DNA from: Asterochloris sp. CNOR1
Lineage: Eukaryota > Chlorophyta > Trebouxiophyceae > Trebouxiales > Trebouxiaceae
Reading direction: 5' to 3'
Length of the DNA: 64,000 nt
NCBI GenBank assembly: GCA_963969365.1
Contig: OZ017754.1
Location: forward strand, 372,001 to 436,000
A program made the position numbers and the translations under genes. The notes beneath the pieces were generated by a model. That model saw only the letters and a program-made list of their open reading frames with translations. It searched no databases and was not told the DNA's origin. Below, piece after piece: positions 53,421 through 64,000 of the stretch; the first letter of the stretch is position 1, and the number at the start of each line of letters is the position of its first letter.

Positions 53421-56400
53421 TCAGGTGGTCATCTGGGCTCCCAACGGATTGAATTTAGGGAATATACTGTACAAGCGTTCCTGCAGTGGCTTGCAGGCGG
53501 CATCGTCAGACATGCTGGAACCAGCTTCCCCAGCTTGTAGCTTCTGCAGCAGTAATGTGGCTGTAGCAAAGGCTCTGCCTGTCCGGCTGCGGCCTGCAGT
53601 AGTGGTCCCTGCAACAGATGGCTGACATGAGTCTGCACTGCTCCACGGGATAGAAAAGGTTACTGCAGTGAGACGCACTGAGCGGCCACTCACCTTGCAC
53701 CCCTAAGGCTACACACAACTCCAGTGCCCCCAAGGCTGTGTGCCACTCCCCTCCTTGCCAACTGGACGCTGCCAGTGCAGCTGCAGCATCTGCAAATTCC
53801 TCTTGCACCTGCAGGGTTGCCGCCATGACCTGTCTTGGGATGAGCCAGTATTTGTGTCCTCAACTCAATGGCACGATTATGAGGATGCAGCCCGTCAGAG
53901 AGGCAAACGCTTGCATCATCTGCCAATGTGGCCCCATGAGCTGCCTCAGGCCGCACCTTGGCACCCTTAGCTGCAGCCAGCAATGCTTTGATGCCCACAT
54001 TGTCAAGCACTGCTGGGGCCTGCAGCACTGCTATGCCCTGTGGGTGTGGGCGCTCCTCTTTCGACCCTGCCCCAGTCTTGCCTGCCGTCAGACCTGCAGG
54101 CCCAGCTGCCATGTTGGCAGGCCCTGGACTGTTCTCCTTATCTGCAGCGAGGGCACACAAAGCTTTAGGGCTGGCACCAGCCCGAAGAGAAGTGCTCCCA
54201 GATCCAGGTGGCTAGTGACAGCACCATCCACTCTGGCCATGGAGCATAGGTGCAGCTGGCACATGGTATGATATTGGAAAGAACAGAACAGAATTGCATC
54301 AGCTTCAGCTGTGGTTGCCGACAGATAAGGTTGGTGTGCGTGTGAGCCTGTACGGGCTGCTTGACAGCAAGCTTGCAAGGTTGACCAGTAATCTGATGCT
54401 CACCCTGCTCAGAGTCTTGCTCTGTACAGCTCTCTGGCTCATCCCTGTCCTGCCTCTGCTGAATCTGCATGTCTGCTGCAACCTTGGCTGCTGGATCCAA
54501 CCACCTGTGGGCAACAGCCCGTATATGTTGCACATTCCAATAAGCAGGCAGGGTTGCGTCTCTGGCCTCTACTCCGTAAAATGCAAGTTTGCAGGTGAGC
54601 TTCATGGGCAGGACATTAGTCACACAGGAAGCCTGATGGCTTGTGGGAACAGGGTCCTTTGGGTGTACACAGTGCAAGTCAGCCGATGAAAGTGTTTGCA
54701 GCGCAAAGTTGGAGCGTGAATGGCAGACCCACCTCTGTGGCAAATGGCGGCACCCCACAGCAGCCGCCACGCAGCTGGGCAGCACTGGGCGCAGGGCAGA
54801 GACCGCAGGGCTGCTGCACTCCGTCCCAGCCACCAGCACCTGCACTGCTGCATGCAGCAGGTCTGTGGCCACCTCTGCCTGAATGGCAGCCTCGCCTGCG
54901 GACTGCAGCAGGTTGCGCGCCAGTGCAGCGCAGTGGGCAACTGCAGACCCCAGCAGCTCTGCTGCAGCCTGCCTCCCTGCAGGGGTCCAGCAGGCCAGTC
55001 AGGCTGATCTGGAGAATGGAGGGCTGCCAGCCCTGGCAACTCTGCTGCGGCTTGCCTTGTGGCAGGGGCCCCTGTGGAGTGCAGCTGTCACGGCTTGTGC
55101 AGGCAGGAGAGAACTTGTGCTTGCTTGCTGCTGCAGAGCAGACGGGTCAGCCTGCTCTGTGGAGTGCAGCTGCCACAGCATGTGCTGGCCGCGGGAAGCT
55201 TGCTGCGTCACAGCAGACAGGTGGGGACCAGGTGACACACCTTCATCAGAGGCAGCTGCCTCTGCCGCAGCGCCCTGCAGCTGCTGAACCAGGGGGGCTG
55301 CCAGCTGCCCTGCACACTGCACAGCAGAGGCAGCTCCAGTCGGCCCCAGCAGCTGCACAGCATCGCCTGCCAGCGCCACCAGCTGCTCCACCAGCTGCAT
55401 GGCTGCAGCTGTGGCGTAGAGCCCTCTGGGGCCAGCTGGCTGTGCAGCTGGGGCTTGCTGCGCTGTGCCCTGATGGCCCCGCCGCGCACGCTTGGGCTGC
55501 GGTGGCTGCGGCGCGGCCTCCTCCGCAGCAGCAGGCGCCTGCATGGGGGCACTGTCTCGTGAGTGTGCGCTCCACAGGCTCTGTTCCCCCACAGGCTTGC
55601 CCTGCCGTCCCGGCCTCCGTGGAGCACACTCCTTCAGCGTGCGCGCCACAGGCTCGCCACACAGGCTTGGCCTGCCCTGCCAGCCTGCAGGTGGCACCTT
55701 CTTCCATGAAAGCATGTGCTGTCGGCTTGAGCATGACAGGCCCTCTGGGAGTTGCCTCCTGTGGCGCTAATTGCAAAGCCTGGCTTGTGACACAGGAGCA
55801 TAGCATATGTGGCTCCACTGCACTGGTTCAGTGGCCCAATGCTCTACAGATCTGACCTGTACTTTGCATCGAGGTGAGAGTGTGGTGTCATGCTGTGCGC
55901 CACAGGCTTGCCACACAGGCTTGCCATGCCCAGCCAGCCTGGCATGATACCCATGCACAAGAAGTCAACTTGTCTGCTCCCATCGACCCAAACGGTCTGC
56001 ATGGCTGGGTGTGATCTTCATTGCGTGTTGGTCCTTACAAGCAGGCAGCTGCACACGGCACACAGCGTGGCGCACCAGGCTGTCAGCAGTCGCCGCCGGT
56101 CCTGCCTCCGCCAGCTGCCTTAGCAGCCTGCACCCGGTCTCTTGCGCCGCATCAAAGGCAGCGTTGAGCAGGGAGGCCGGGTCCTGCCCTGGCAGCAGCA
56201 ATGCCACGCCTGAACCTTCTCCTGCAGGTGGTGGCTCACTGCAGCGGGCGTCAGCAGCCTGGCCGGCACCAGCTGCAGCGCGCACGGCAGCCTGCGCATG
56301 CAGAGCAGCGCGGCAGGGCAGCAGCACGCTCAGGGCTGCAGCCTCTGCCTGGAGCTGGCTGAGCCTGAAGACATTGGACTTGGAGTCCTCCAGGCTGGCT

Positions 56401-59400
56401 GTGGCGTCGTGCAAAGGCTGCAGTGCTGCCTCCTGCTGTGTGACTGCCTCGGGGGCGAGGGTGCAGGCCAGCAGCTGGTGCAGCAGGCTGGGCTGGCCGG
56501 GGGCCTCCTGCAGGAGGGCGCTGCGGCACGCCGGCATGTGCAGCAGGACGTCCAGGCACCTGCACCGCACATGTGGGTCAGGCTGCAGCCCGTCGGTATC
56601 TGCAGCAGGATGTCCAGGCACCTGAACTGCACAGCTTGGTCAGGGGACGGCTTCGCACGCCTTGTGTCTGGGGCAGTGGGGGGCACCGGGACCGACCTGC
56701 CCCCACAAGCCCAGAACATGGTGACACCTCTGCATGTGCTGGGTGAGTGCTGCTTGGTGCTCTGCTGAGGCACACGCATGACTCAGGCATGCTGCCAGGG
56801 GTTCCTCCTGCTGAGTGCACCTGCCAGCCTAGATGCAGCCTGAGAGAGCTTTGCACAACCTGAAGCAGCTCCTCGCCCACCTCAACGCTGCCCCATGAGT
56901 CATCTCAGCCTGCTCCACGATGGCACTGCACTCCTCGCAGCACCAGCGGCCCCCCTGGCTGCTGCAGCCCTCAGCGGCACAGCGATCATGGCAGGCAACA
57001 GGGCATGAGATGCAGCGCAGCATGGGGGCACCCTCAGCCGCTTCTCGGCTGTGCCCGGCCTCCATGCAAACACAGCAGGAGGCAGGTGCTGCTTCTGCCT
57101 CCTTGGGGGCAGGTTCTAGGGCTGGGGAGATCTGGCGAAACCTGCTGCGACCAGAGCGCCGCGCACCTGCACAGGCCACCAGAGTCAAGTTCAAAAGCAC
57201 CTTTCGTGGTGGGGGCTGCCTACACCCAAAGCCTTCTGCTGTGAAGTAACATCCTTGCGTGTGCACCAGGGCGACTTCACAGGCAGCAGGGCTGCCAGGG
57301 CAGATTCAACGGCCCTTGAAGACGTGCATGGATGGCCTTAGCCACCCTCGTCCCCATGGAGGCTCCTGCAATTGAGGCAGCACAGCCAGGGGCACGGCTG
57401 TGAATGCCATCCAAAGGCCTCAGCAGGATCACTTGAGACCAGCCCAAAACACACTGACGCTGTCCTGTCCCCCATGTCAGCACGGCAGCCAGCTTGCCCT
57501 GCATTTCACGCGCCACACAAGACTCGCCTGGGCCTTGGGCGACCTCCACTGCTGCTGCTGGTTCCCGTGCCACGGCACTCCCTGCCTCCTGCTCAGCCGT
57601 GGCAGGCCAGATTGCGCCAGGGTCCTGGCCCAGACCCTTGGCCATGCCTCTGGCAAGCAGAGCCAGGCCCGGCCCACTGGCAACGGCGTGCAGCAGGGCC
57701 TGCAGCTCCAGGGAGCTCATGTCGGCCAGGGCCTCGGCGTTGCAGCTGAGCACAGCCTCCAAGCAGCTGCAGGCACACTCTGGATGTCACAGCACGAAGC
57801 TGAAGTCAGTCCCATGCCCTGCAGTGGGGCAGCTCTTGGACAGCCAGGACTAGACATGACATGCAATCTGTAAGCCCCATGTGGGCCTGCTTTGCAGCAG
57901 TCAACTGTGATCCAGCACTGCCACGCAGCTGTGACGTCACGCCCCATGCCTACCTGCAGGTAGTGACTTTCCTTGAGGACATGTGGCCCCTGTGCTTTGC
58001 AGCGTAGGGTGCTCAACAGGTTTCCTTCATGTGCAGCTGATTCAGTCACAGTGCGACAGCGGCCCTGTGGCAGCGCTTGCGCACTGGACAGAAGCAGTGC
58101 GCAGATGAGCAGCGGCTCAGCCCACACTCAGCTGCTGCGCCGTTGGCAGCTGTGCAGTAGCTGTTGGAATGAGCAGCACAGCAGCACTGTGAGGGGCACC
58201 ATCACCCACCACCAAGACGCATGCAGTGCGTCTGCAAATGCTGAGACTCACCCTACCCTCAGCTCCTGAGCCGCTGGCAGCTGTGCCACTGCCGCTGCAA
58301 TGGCCAGCACAGCTGCCCGAGCCCCAGCACTGCCACATGATGCGTACAGCTGCAGCAGGGACCCAGCTGGCAGCGCTGCACTGACAGCTGCAGGCGGCAG
58401 GGTGCCGGCCGCCACTGCCCGCGCCACCCCCGCAAACAGCTCTGCCAGGCCGCCCAGAATCCCCTCCCAGCCTTCTGGTTCCTCCCTTTGAGTGACCTCC
58501 ACCTGGCGCAGCGGTCTACCTCAAGGGCTTGACTGATGCAGGGGAGGCTATAGGTAATTCTGAGGGCTGCGCAATGCCTGCATGCATCTGACAGCAGACC
58601 ACAATTCAACGTGGCCGCATGCAGCGCTCGAAAGAGCACCGTGCATCTGTGCAGAAGTCTCGGTAGCAGCCATGCAGCCAGACAGACGCGCCTGACCAAT
58701 GCTGTCAACTCCTATCTGCATGAGGCACAACCCTGCGTACCTCCTCATTGCCCCCTTCCCGCTCAGGGAAGTCATCACGCTGCCGACGCTGGGTGGGCTT
58801 GCTGCTGGCCTGCCTCCGCTTGGCCTGCCTGCCCCGGCCGCCAGCTCTCCCTCTTCCAGCCTTCTGCGCTGCCTTGGGTCCAGCAGGCTCAGGTCCCTCC
58901 GGCTGCTGTGCTCTTGACGAGTCTGGGGCACTGACCAGCAGATGGTCCAGCAGCACAACTGCCAGCTCAGCCAGGTGCTCAGCAGAGATGCTGCTGTCTG
59001 CAGGACAGGTCAACAGCTATGTCAGTTCCTGGAATATCTGCATGCAGCTCTGACAGGGCATACTGAGCTGTCTATGCCATGGCTGCTGTACCTGAAGTCC
59101 CTCATTCTGTCTGCCAAGTCATTGAGGGGGCTTTTCCCGGTCAGTGTGTTTACTTGCAGACAGATGTGACACAGCAAGGGCTCACCAGCTTTGCTCGCTG
59201 TGCTGCAGGCTGTACCAGCCAGATAGCTGCAGAACGCCCTGCCTGCAACAGGGGTCTGCCGCAGCAGCATCGCCACGCGAGCAGGACCCTCGACCCCATC
59301 TGCATACAGCACATCAAGGGTGTAATCTGCTGAAATGGACCCAGTTCTCACAAGCACAAGAACAAGCCCTGCCCTCATTGTCCAGTCTGGGCTACAAGAC

Positions 59401-62400
59401 TGTAAGCGACTTGCTGCGACATTGAAAGAGCCTGCCTTGCATAACCCCAGGTTCCTGCGGCTGCGCACTCTGCTGACATGCAACGTCGGCAGGGCAGCGT
59501 GCATAGCCTTTGCCTGGAGCTGCAGCAATGCACGTGCAGCGGACCTGGCTAGAATCCCCCAACACACGGGTTGCTGCTTTACGTCACGTTTCACCTGGAT
59601 GCAACCACCTCAAGCAGCCTTGGCATCTCACCCGGAAAGTAGCTGGGCAGCAGCACCTTCTGGATGCGTGCAGAGACAGCTGAGCAGTCCGTGGTCATGG
59701 CCTCCAGCAGCACGTCAAGGGGAACGACATTCACAAAATGCAGCTCCTTCACATGCCTGCAGGGCAGCATTGACACTGCAGTTCCCCCTGTGCTGCCCCA
59801 CGAGCTAGTAAGACCTCCGTAATGCCAATCCCGTGTGCCCACAGGGCAGCACAGCTTCACTTATGCGGCGGGTGCCACATGGATGTGCAATCCCTAGCTT
59901 TGTTTCTGATGGCAGGTGGACTTCGACTGAATCAATCCGTGACTTGCTACGTGTGTCATGCTATGCATGCCCCCCGCTGCATGCAGTAATGCCTCAACAA
60001 ATGCGCCGGCGGGCAGTGTGCTGTTGACGGACTCACATGACTGCCAGCAGCAGGTCTGCCACTGCAACACGGACCCTCTGGGCGCTGTCCCACACCAGGG
60101 GCCTCAGCTTGGGGAGCATAAGCTTGAGCACAGGCTGCGTCAAGGGGTTCTGCACCAGGCTTGCCAGCCCCTCCACCACTGCCGCACGCACTGCTGGCGC
60201 ACTGGCATCAAAGGCCAGCTGCTCTGCAGCAGAGGTGAAGTGGCAGAGTTCAGGTGCCTGGGCCTCAGGTGTCCATGTTAAGAGGGCAGCAGCAGCAGCA
60301 GCTTGGAAGCGCCTGTGTGATCACCTTCTCCTTCACTGGGCTGAAGCGCCGCAGCTGAAATGCAGCACCAAAGCCCAGAGGCACATCACTTAAACCAAAG
60401 CCCCCACAGCAGTTACAAGGCACTTCAGCACTCCTGCAAGCCATGTAATCGTGCAGCTGTCGCAGCTCAAGCAACATCAGGCCTCCAGCACTCATGAGAG
60501 GCGTTCCGCACCTGTCAACCGCTTGAGGTAGGCCGCCGTAGTGGCTGAGGGCACCATCTCCCAGAACACGTTGAGGATTTGGCAGATGCCAGCAATGGCG
60601 GCCACCCTGACTGCAGGCGCAGGGTCCTCCAGTCCGGCCGTCAGCCTCTGAAACTGCTGCATCAGCAGTTGGTCAGCCTCCTGCAGCAGGCCCACATTGT
60701 TCGGCCTCATGCTAAGCTGGGTGGCATTGGGGCTGGAGGGAGCGCAGTCTGAAGCTGCAGGGTGCAGCATGCAGCAATCACTGGACAGGTTGATGCAAAA
60801 GCACCCAGCGCAGGAGAATGGTCGGCACAGGTCTTCTTGCTAGCCACTGCATTGCATACGGTCACCAAGCCAGCAGCATTAACATCACCTCCTTGCCTGC
60901 TGGGTATCTTCCAGGCTCGTCAGACAGATCATCTTCCCCACTTGCTGTGAACCATCGACATCTCTGCGCAAGCTCACCTCCCGTGTGCCATCCAGGTCTG
61001 TGAGAGGGAAGGCCTCCACCAGCAGCTGCAGAGCGTTTCGGCGCACAGCAGGGTTGGCAGCTGCCATATCTCTGAACAGCAGGGGCTCATACAGGCGCAG
61101 CAGCATCGCGTCTGTCGCCCCGACAGACTTGTGCTGGTGCAGTCCATGCAGCACACGCCGCAGGGAGGTGGCTACTGCTGGGCTGGCCACCCTGAGGGCT
61201 TGCTTCATCAGGCTCTGCATGCAGCAAGAGGCTGATGCGCATTGCTGCACAGGCATCTGCACTGCTGATTGGCGATGCGCCGACTATCTGCTGGCAGCAC
61301 GAATTAAGTGCCAAAGGATACTTGGTCTGCACATCACGTGCGCACCCATACGCTGGGCTCAAGCAGCAGGAGGTGCTTTTTGTCTTACATCATTGCTGAC
61401 ACCGGCCGATAAGGGATTCAGCACACCTCCTGTAATTGCAGCACAGTGCCATGTCTTTGCAGAGGCGCCTCTTGATGCAGCTAGGCCCAGGAACAAAGGA
61501 CTCACACAGCCGACAGAGGACACTCACATCTTGGATGAGATGGTTCTCGATGCGCTCCAGGCAGGCTCCTGTTGCATCCCTCCACGCCTTGTACACTACC
61601 TCGCCATAGGCATCCAGCACAGACTTGCGCCCGCTCAGAATTTGGTTCAGCAAGACCGCCGTCAGTTCGACCACCATCTTGGGCTGCAGCGGCCAGCAGG
61701 GCGGCGGTCAGGAGCGTGGCAGTGCAGCACAGTTGCGCGGGTCCCCCATCTCACACAGCTGCAGGGAGTAACAGAGCACTGCACGGTAGGGTCACATCTG
61801 GCTCAGTGACATGGCCAAGACGTCAACCACCATTCTGTGCTATGCAGGCAGGTGCAGCAAAACAGCACAGCAGGGATGATCTGCACCCCATGCCATTGCA
61901 TGGAAACACTCTCTTATACGGCGTGGACACTGAACCAGTTCAGTGCCTTGTCCCTCTGGCATGCAGAGATCACACAGCCAGCGTCCTGCATATCTGCCCC
62001 CCACAAGAGGCGTTTGCAAGTAGGCAGTGACAGGAGCATTCGACCCTGCGCGCACATGCATGTTACTGTCTCCCTCTCCCCTCTCACGTGCAGATTGAAG
62101 AGGTAGGCCACAAAGCGCCGCCCCTCAGCCAGGCGCAAGAAGGCCGGCAGCATGGCCGCCCGCAGCAGCAGGCCCTGCACGCCCTCGATGGAGGCATCGT
62201 CGAAGTCCAGCAGCTGGAGCGCGGGGCGCAAGGCGTGGCAGCGCTTCACGTCCACTGCGCGGCCTGCAGGGCAACGCCAGGGCAGCGCAGGAGCAGTGTC
62301 AGTGTTGCTGCTCTGCCACAGCTACGTCTGGCTTGTCAGTGTGGCCAGTGCTTGCCACTCGAGCTTTCAGTATTCACCAGCAGGCATGGTGCTGGTTGTT

Positions 62401-63907
62401 GAGCTGCTTGGTAGTGCCTGACGTGCACCACGCTGCACCAAATAGCAAGAAGAGCTGATGAGTTGGTCAGCAGCGAGCCTTCACCTTGGGCATGGCCAGC
62501 AGCCAGCAAACATGTTGGACTAGAAGCCAGGTTTTGCAAAAGCACTTGATGGGAGCACTTGATAGGGGCTAGGAGCAGCTGCGAGGAGCACCAACCATTT
62601 GTCTTGCTCAGGTTTCCAGCCTCACCTGAGGTGACAGCCTGGTACAGCAGGTAGGGCACCATCTGGGGCACCAGGCAGTCTCGCCCCGGCAGCTCTGCCT
62701 GCCACCAGGCACTGCAAAGGCGGGCCACAGCATCTGCCACCTCTGGGCCTCTCTGCTGCAGCGCCTGCAGCAGACTGGCTGGTCAGTGTGCAGCCTGAGG
62801 GTGTCTTGTCCAGAAAGCGTCACATTGGCCTGCCCAAGCGGCCAGTAATTTTGCACCAGCGCCAGACCGGCCGCGACCCTGTGGAGCTGGAAGCCTTGCC
62901 TTGTCCTGCTGCTTTACTGTGCTCCAGCATTCCTGGACCCACCTGGAGTACATGGCGCACGTGGTGTAGGCCGCCAAGTCGCACTTTGCTCCTTTGAACC
63001 GTGACCAGGTTCGATCAACAATGAGCAGGAGGCACTGCAGCACACCTATGCATGCAATTGCAGCTAGTCAAGGCTGCATTGTCCTGCCACTGGGGCATGC
63101 CTGCAGCAGCAGCAGCAGCAACCGTGGCTCAACAGACTCAAGGGCGGCTCACGAGAATGGCATTGTCGTGCAGGCGGGTCACTGCCTGCTGCAGCGGCTG
63201 CGGCACGGCGGCTGGCTGCGCACTGCTCTCCGCCACCAGCTTTCCAATGATGCTGACCAGGGCTAGAATGGCCTGGTGGCCTTCCTCAGCCTGCATGAGC
63301 CATGCAGAAGGGTGGGGGTCCTCTGGTATGATGGCTGCTTTCTTGACCAGGGCTGCGGTCAGATCAAGTAATCTGGGTCAGCCAGTCACACAGAGAGTTT
63401 GGCTGCAGGTTGGGGGGCCTGCTCAGCCACCTGCTATGCTGTCTCTGCATGATGCTTGCTGGCGCTGGTGACTGGTTCAGGCCGATTGCATGAGCACAAG
63501 ATGAAGTTGAGGCTTGCCTGCTGGGGAGCTGCCTCGTCTGGCAGCTGGCCTTCATCTGTGTCCACGAGGGCCATGAGTGCCAGGGAGACATCCACCTGCA
63601 TGCAAGTGCTTGGGTTGGTGCCATTCAACAAGAGCAACTGGGAGGACAGAGCTCCATTGGTGCCTCACCTGATGCAGGATGCCACTGCAGAGTTCATGCC
63701 TTTTGTTTTTGGGCCAGGCTTGCAGCAGCTCATCCAGACAAAAGCAGCCATCTGCACTCTGCAGCAAACAAGAGAGGGTCAGTGTAATGCGAAAAGCAGC
63801 ATTGGCAACAGAGCCTGCAGCGACCTCACATCTCTCTCTACCAGCTCGAGTAGCTTATAGGGCGCCTTGTCACTCAATGCATCCAGCAATACTGCAGTGA
63901 CCTTCAT
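53421..63907 (-). CDS. NCAPG2: Condensin-II complex subunit G2 (NCAPG2/CAP-G2) with an embedded PHD finger
   Basis: The start is ATG 63907 (MKVTAVLLDALSDKAPYKLL), with an in-frame TAA five codons upstream. Exons then follow the known NCAPG2 order: CFCLDELLQAW; AVARLCSAWWQAELPGRDCL (near 62700); LQLLDFDDASIEGVQGLLLR with AEGRRFVAYLFNLH (near 62100-62220); VYKAWRDATGACLERIENHL-IQD (61677-61530); MLLRLYEPLLFRDMAAANPA then NALQLLVEAFPLTDLDG (61150-60980); LEDPAPAVRVAAIAGICQIL then FWEMVP (60700-60500); RIQKVLLPSYFPGEMP (near 59640); LLRQTPVAGRAFCSYLAG (near 59250). The C-terminus EFADAAAALAASSWQGGEWH...LELCVALG matches the conserved tail, and the stop is at 53421. These HEAT repeats organise condensin II for mitotic chromosome compaction in the nucleus. 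A PHD finger interrupts the C-terminal third. Confidence 0.9.
56539..56632 (-). repeat. Duplicated acceptor and exon start in the condensin gene
   Basis: The active exon starts (minus) GTGCCTGGACGTCCTGCTGC and encodes CLDVLLHMPACRSALLQEA. About 62 bases upstream in transcript sense, at 56601-56632, the near-identical GTGCCTGGACATCCTGCTGC follows its own CAG, giving CLDILLQIPTG. This is a tandem copy of the splice acceptor plus the first dozen codons. It offers an alternative acceptor. Confidence 0.7.
56928..57077 (-). other. PHD-type C4HC3 zinc finger inside the condensin-G2 gene
   Basis: The minus-strand exon near 57170-56900 reads CCVCMEAGH, then MLRCISCPVACHDRCAAEGC, then GGRWCCEECSAIV. 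The spacing is C-x2-C-x17-C-x2-C-x4-H-x2-C-x13-C-x2-C, with a Trp two residues before the last Cys pair. This is exactly the PHD consensus. PHD fingers usually read histone H3 tails. The exon opens after a TGTGCAG acceptor and is preceded by a basic RRSGRSRFRQ stretch. HEAT-like exons of the same strand lie on both sides (LQALLHAVASGPGLALLARG upstream, CLDVLLHMPACRSALL downstream). Confidence 0.8.
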
Positions 63908-64000
63908 GACGGAAGCTTAGCGAGCGGGCTCGCATGGCATGTGGTCAACTTTGACCGGCATGGCTGGGCCGCTTCGAGCTGCTTTTCCACTGGCCCTTGG
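63908..64000. promoter_or_regulatory. 5' flank of the condensin-G2 gene
   Basis: This holds the presumed 5' UTR/promoter-proximal sequence upstream of ATG 63907. The stop codon TAA in frame shortly before the ATG supports the chosen start. No promoter motif is recognised and the region is cut by the window edge. Confidence 0.3.

Noticed and set aside
53421-58960. Idea that the region left of about 58.9 kb is a separate PHD-protein gene
   Set aside because: The exons at the far end (EEFADAAAALAASSWQGGEW...) match the NCAPG2 C-terminal tail, so one gene is more likely; kept as the main refutation test.
1-64000. tRNA, rRNA, transposase, reverse transcriptase or virus-like genes
   Set aside because: No cloverleaf, rRNA core or mobile-element protein motif was found on either strand by reading; small elements could still be missed.

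Overview
The window is nuclear DNA from a eukaryote, most likely a chlorophyte green alga (perhaps Trebouxiophyceae, low confidence). The genes are GC-rich and broken by many spliceosomal introns of roughly 60-900 bp. Most introns start GTGAG or similar and end TGCAG, and the proteins are plant/alga-like eukaryotic types. I see no operons, rRNA, CRISPR array or recognisable transposon.

Layout: the end of an MBL-fold hydrolase gene (+, 1-243); a PhzF-family gene (-, 430-2334); a giant C-terminally anchored golgin (-, 3.1-20.1 kb); a small membrane-protein gene (+, 20.2-20.9 kb); a voltage-gated K+ channel with a cyclic-nucleotide-binding-like domain and an IQ motif (-, 21.3-28.8 kb); a prolyl 4-hydroxylase (-, 29.6-31.9 kb); a 4'-phosphopantetheinyl transferase (+, 32.1-33.6 kb); eIF5 (-, 33.7-40.9 kb); a 2 kb unassigned gap; a mitochondrial-type phospholipid scramblase (+, 42.9-47.9 kb); an N-terminally extended zinc alcohol dehydrogenase (+, 48.1-53.2 kb); and condensin-II subunit G2 with an internal PHD finger (-, 53.4-63.9 kb). 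These are unlinked housekeeping functions and no shared pathway is apparent. Several pairs are divergent (golgin/small membrane protein 65 bp apart, P4H/PPTase about 230 bp) or convergent (PPTase/eIF5, ADH/condensin).

The strongest unexplained signals are: (1) a complete C4HC3 PHD finger inside a HEAT-repeat condensin-II subunit; (2) a golgin of roughly 2,700-3,000 residues (my estimate) grown by tandem 75-bp and 126-bp coding repeats; (3) a window-wide pattern in which introns carry decayed tandem copies of neighbouring exon edges and splice sites, seen in five genes; (4) a tandem duplication of about 2.7-2.9 kb at the left edge that left relics of the hydrolase and golgin 3' ends on either side of the PhzF gene; (5) a perfect 20-bp inverted repeat in a golgin intron. 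Exon boundaries for the scramblase, ADH and PPTase were phase-checked by hand and close into intact frames of 517, 445 and 322 residues. Boundaries of the other genes are approximate.
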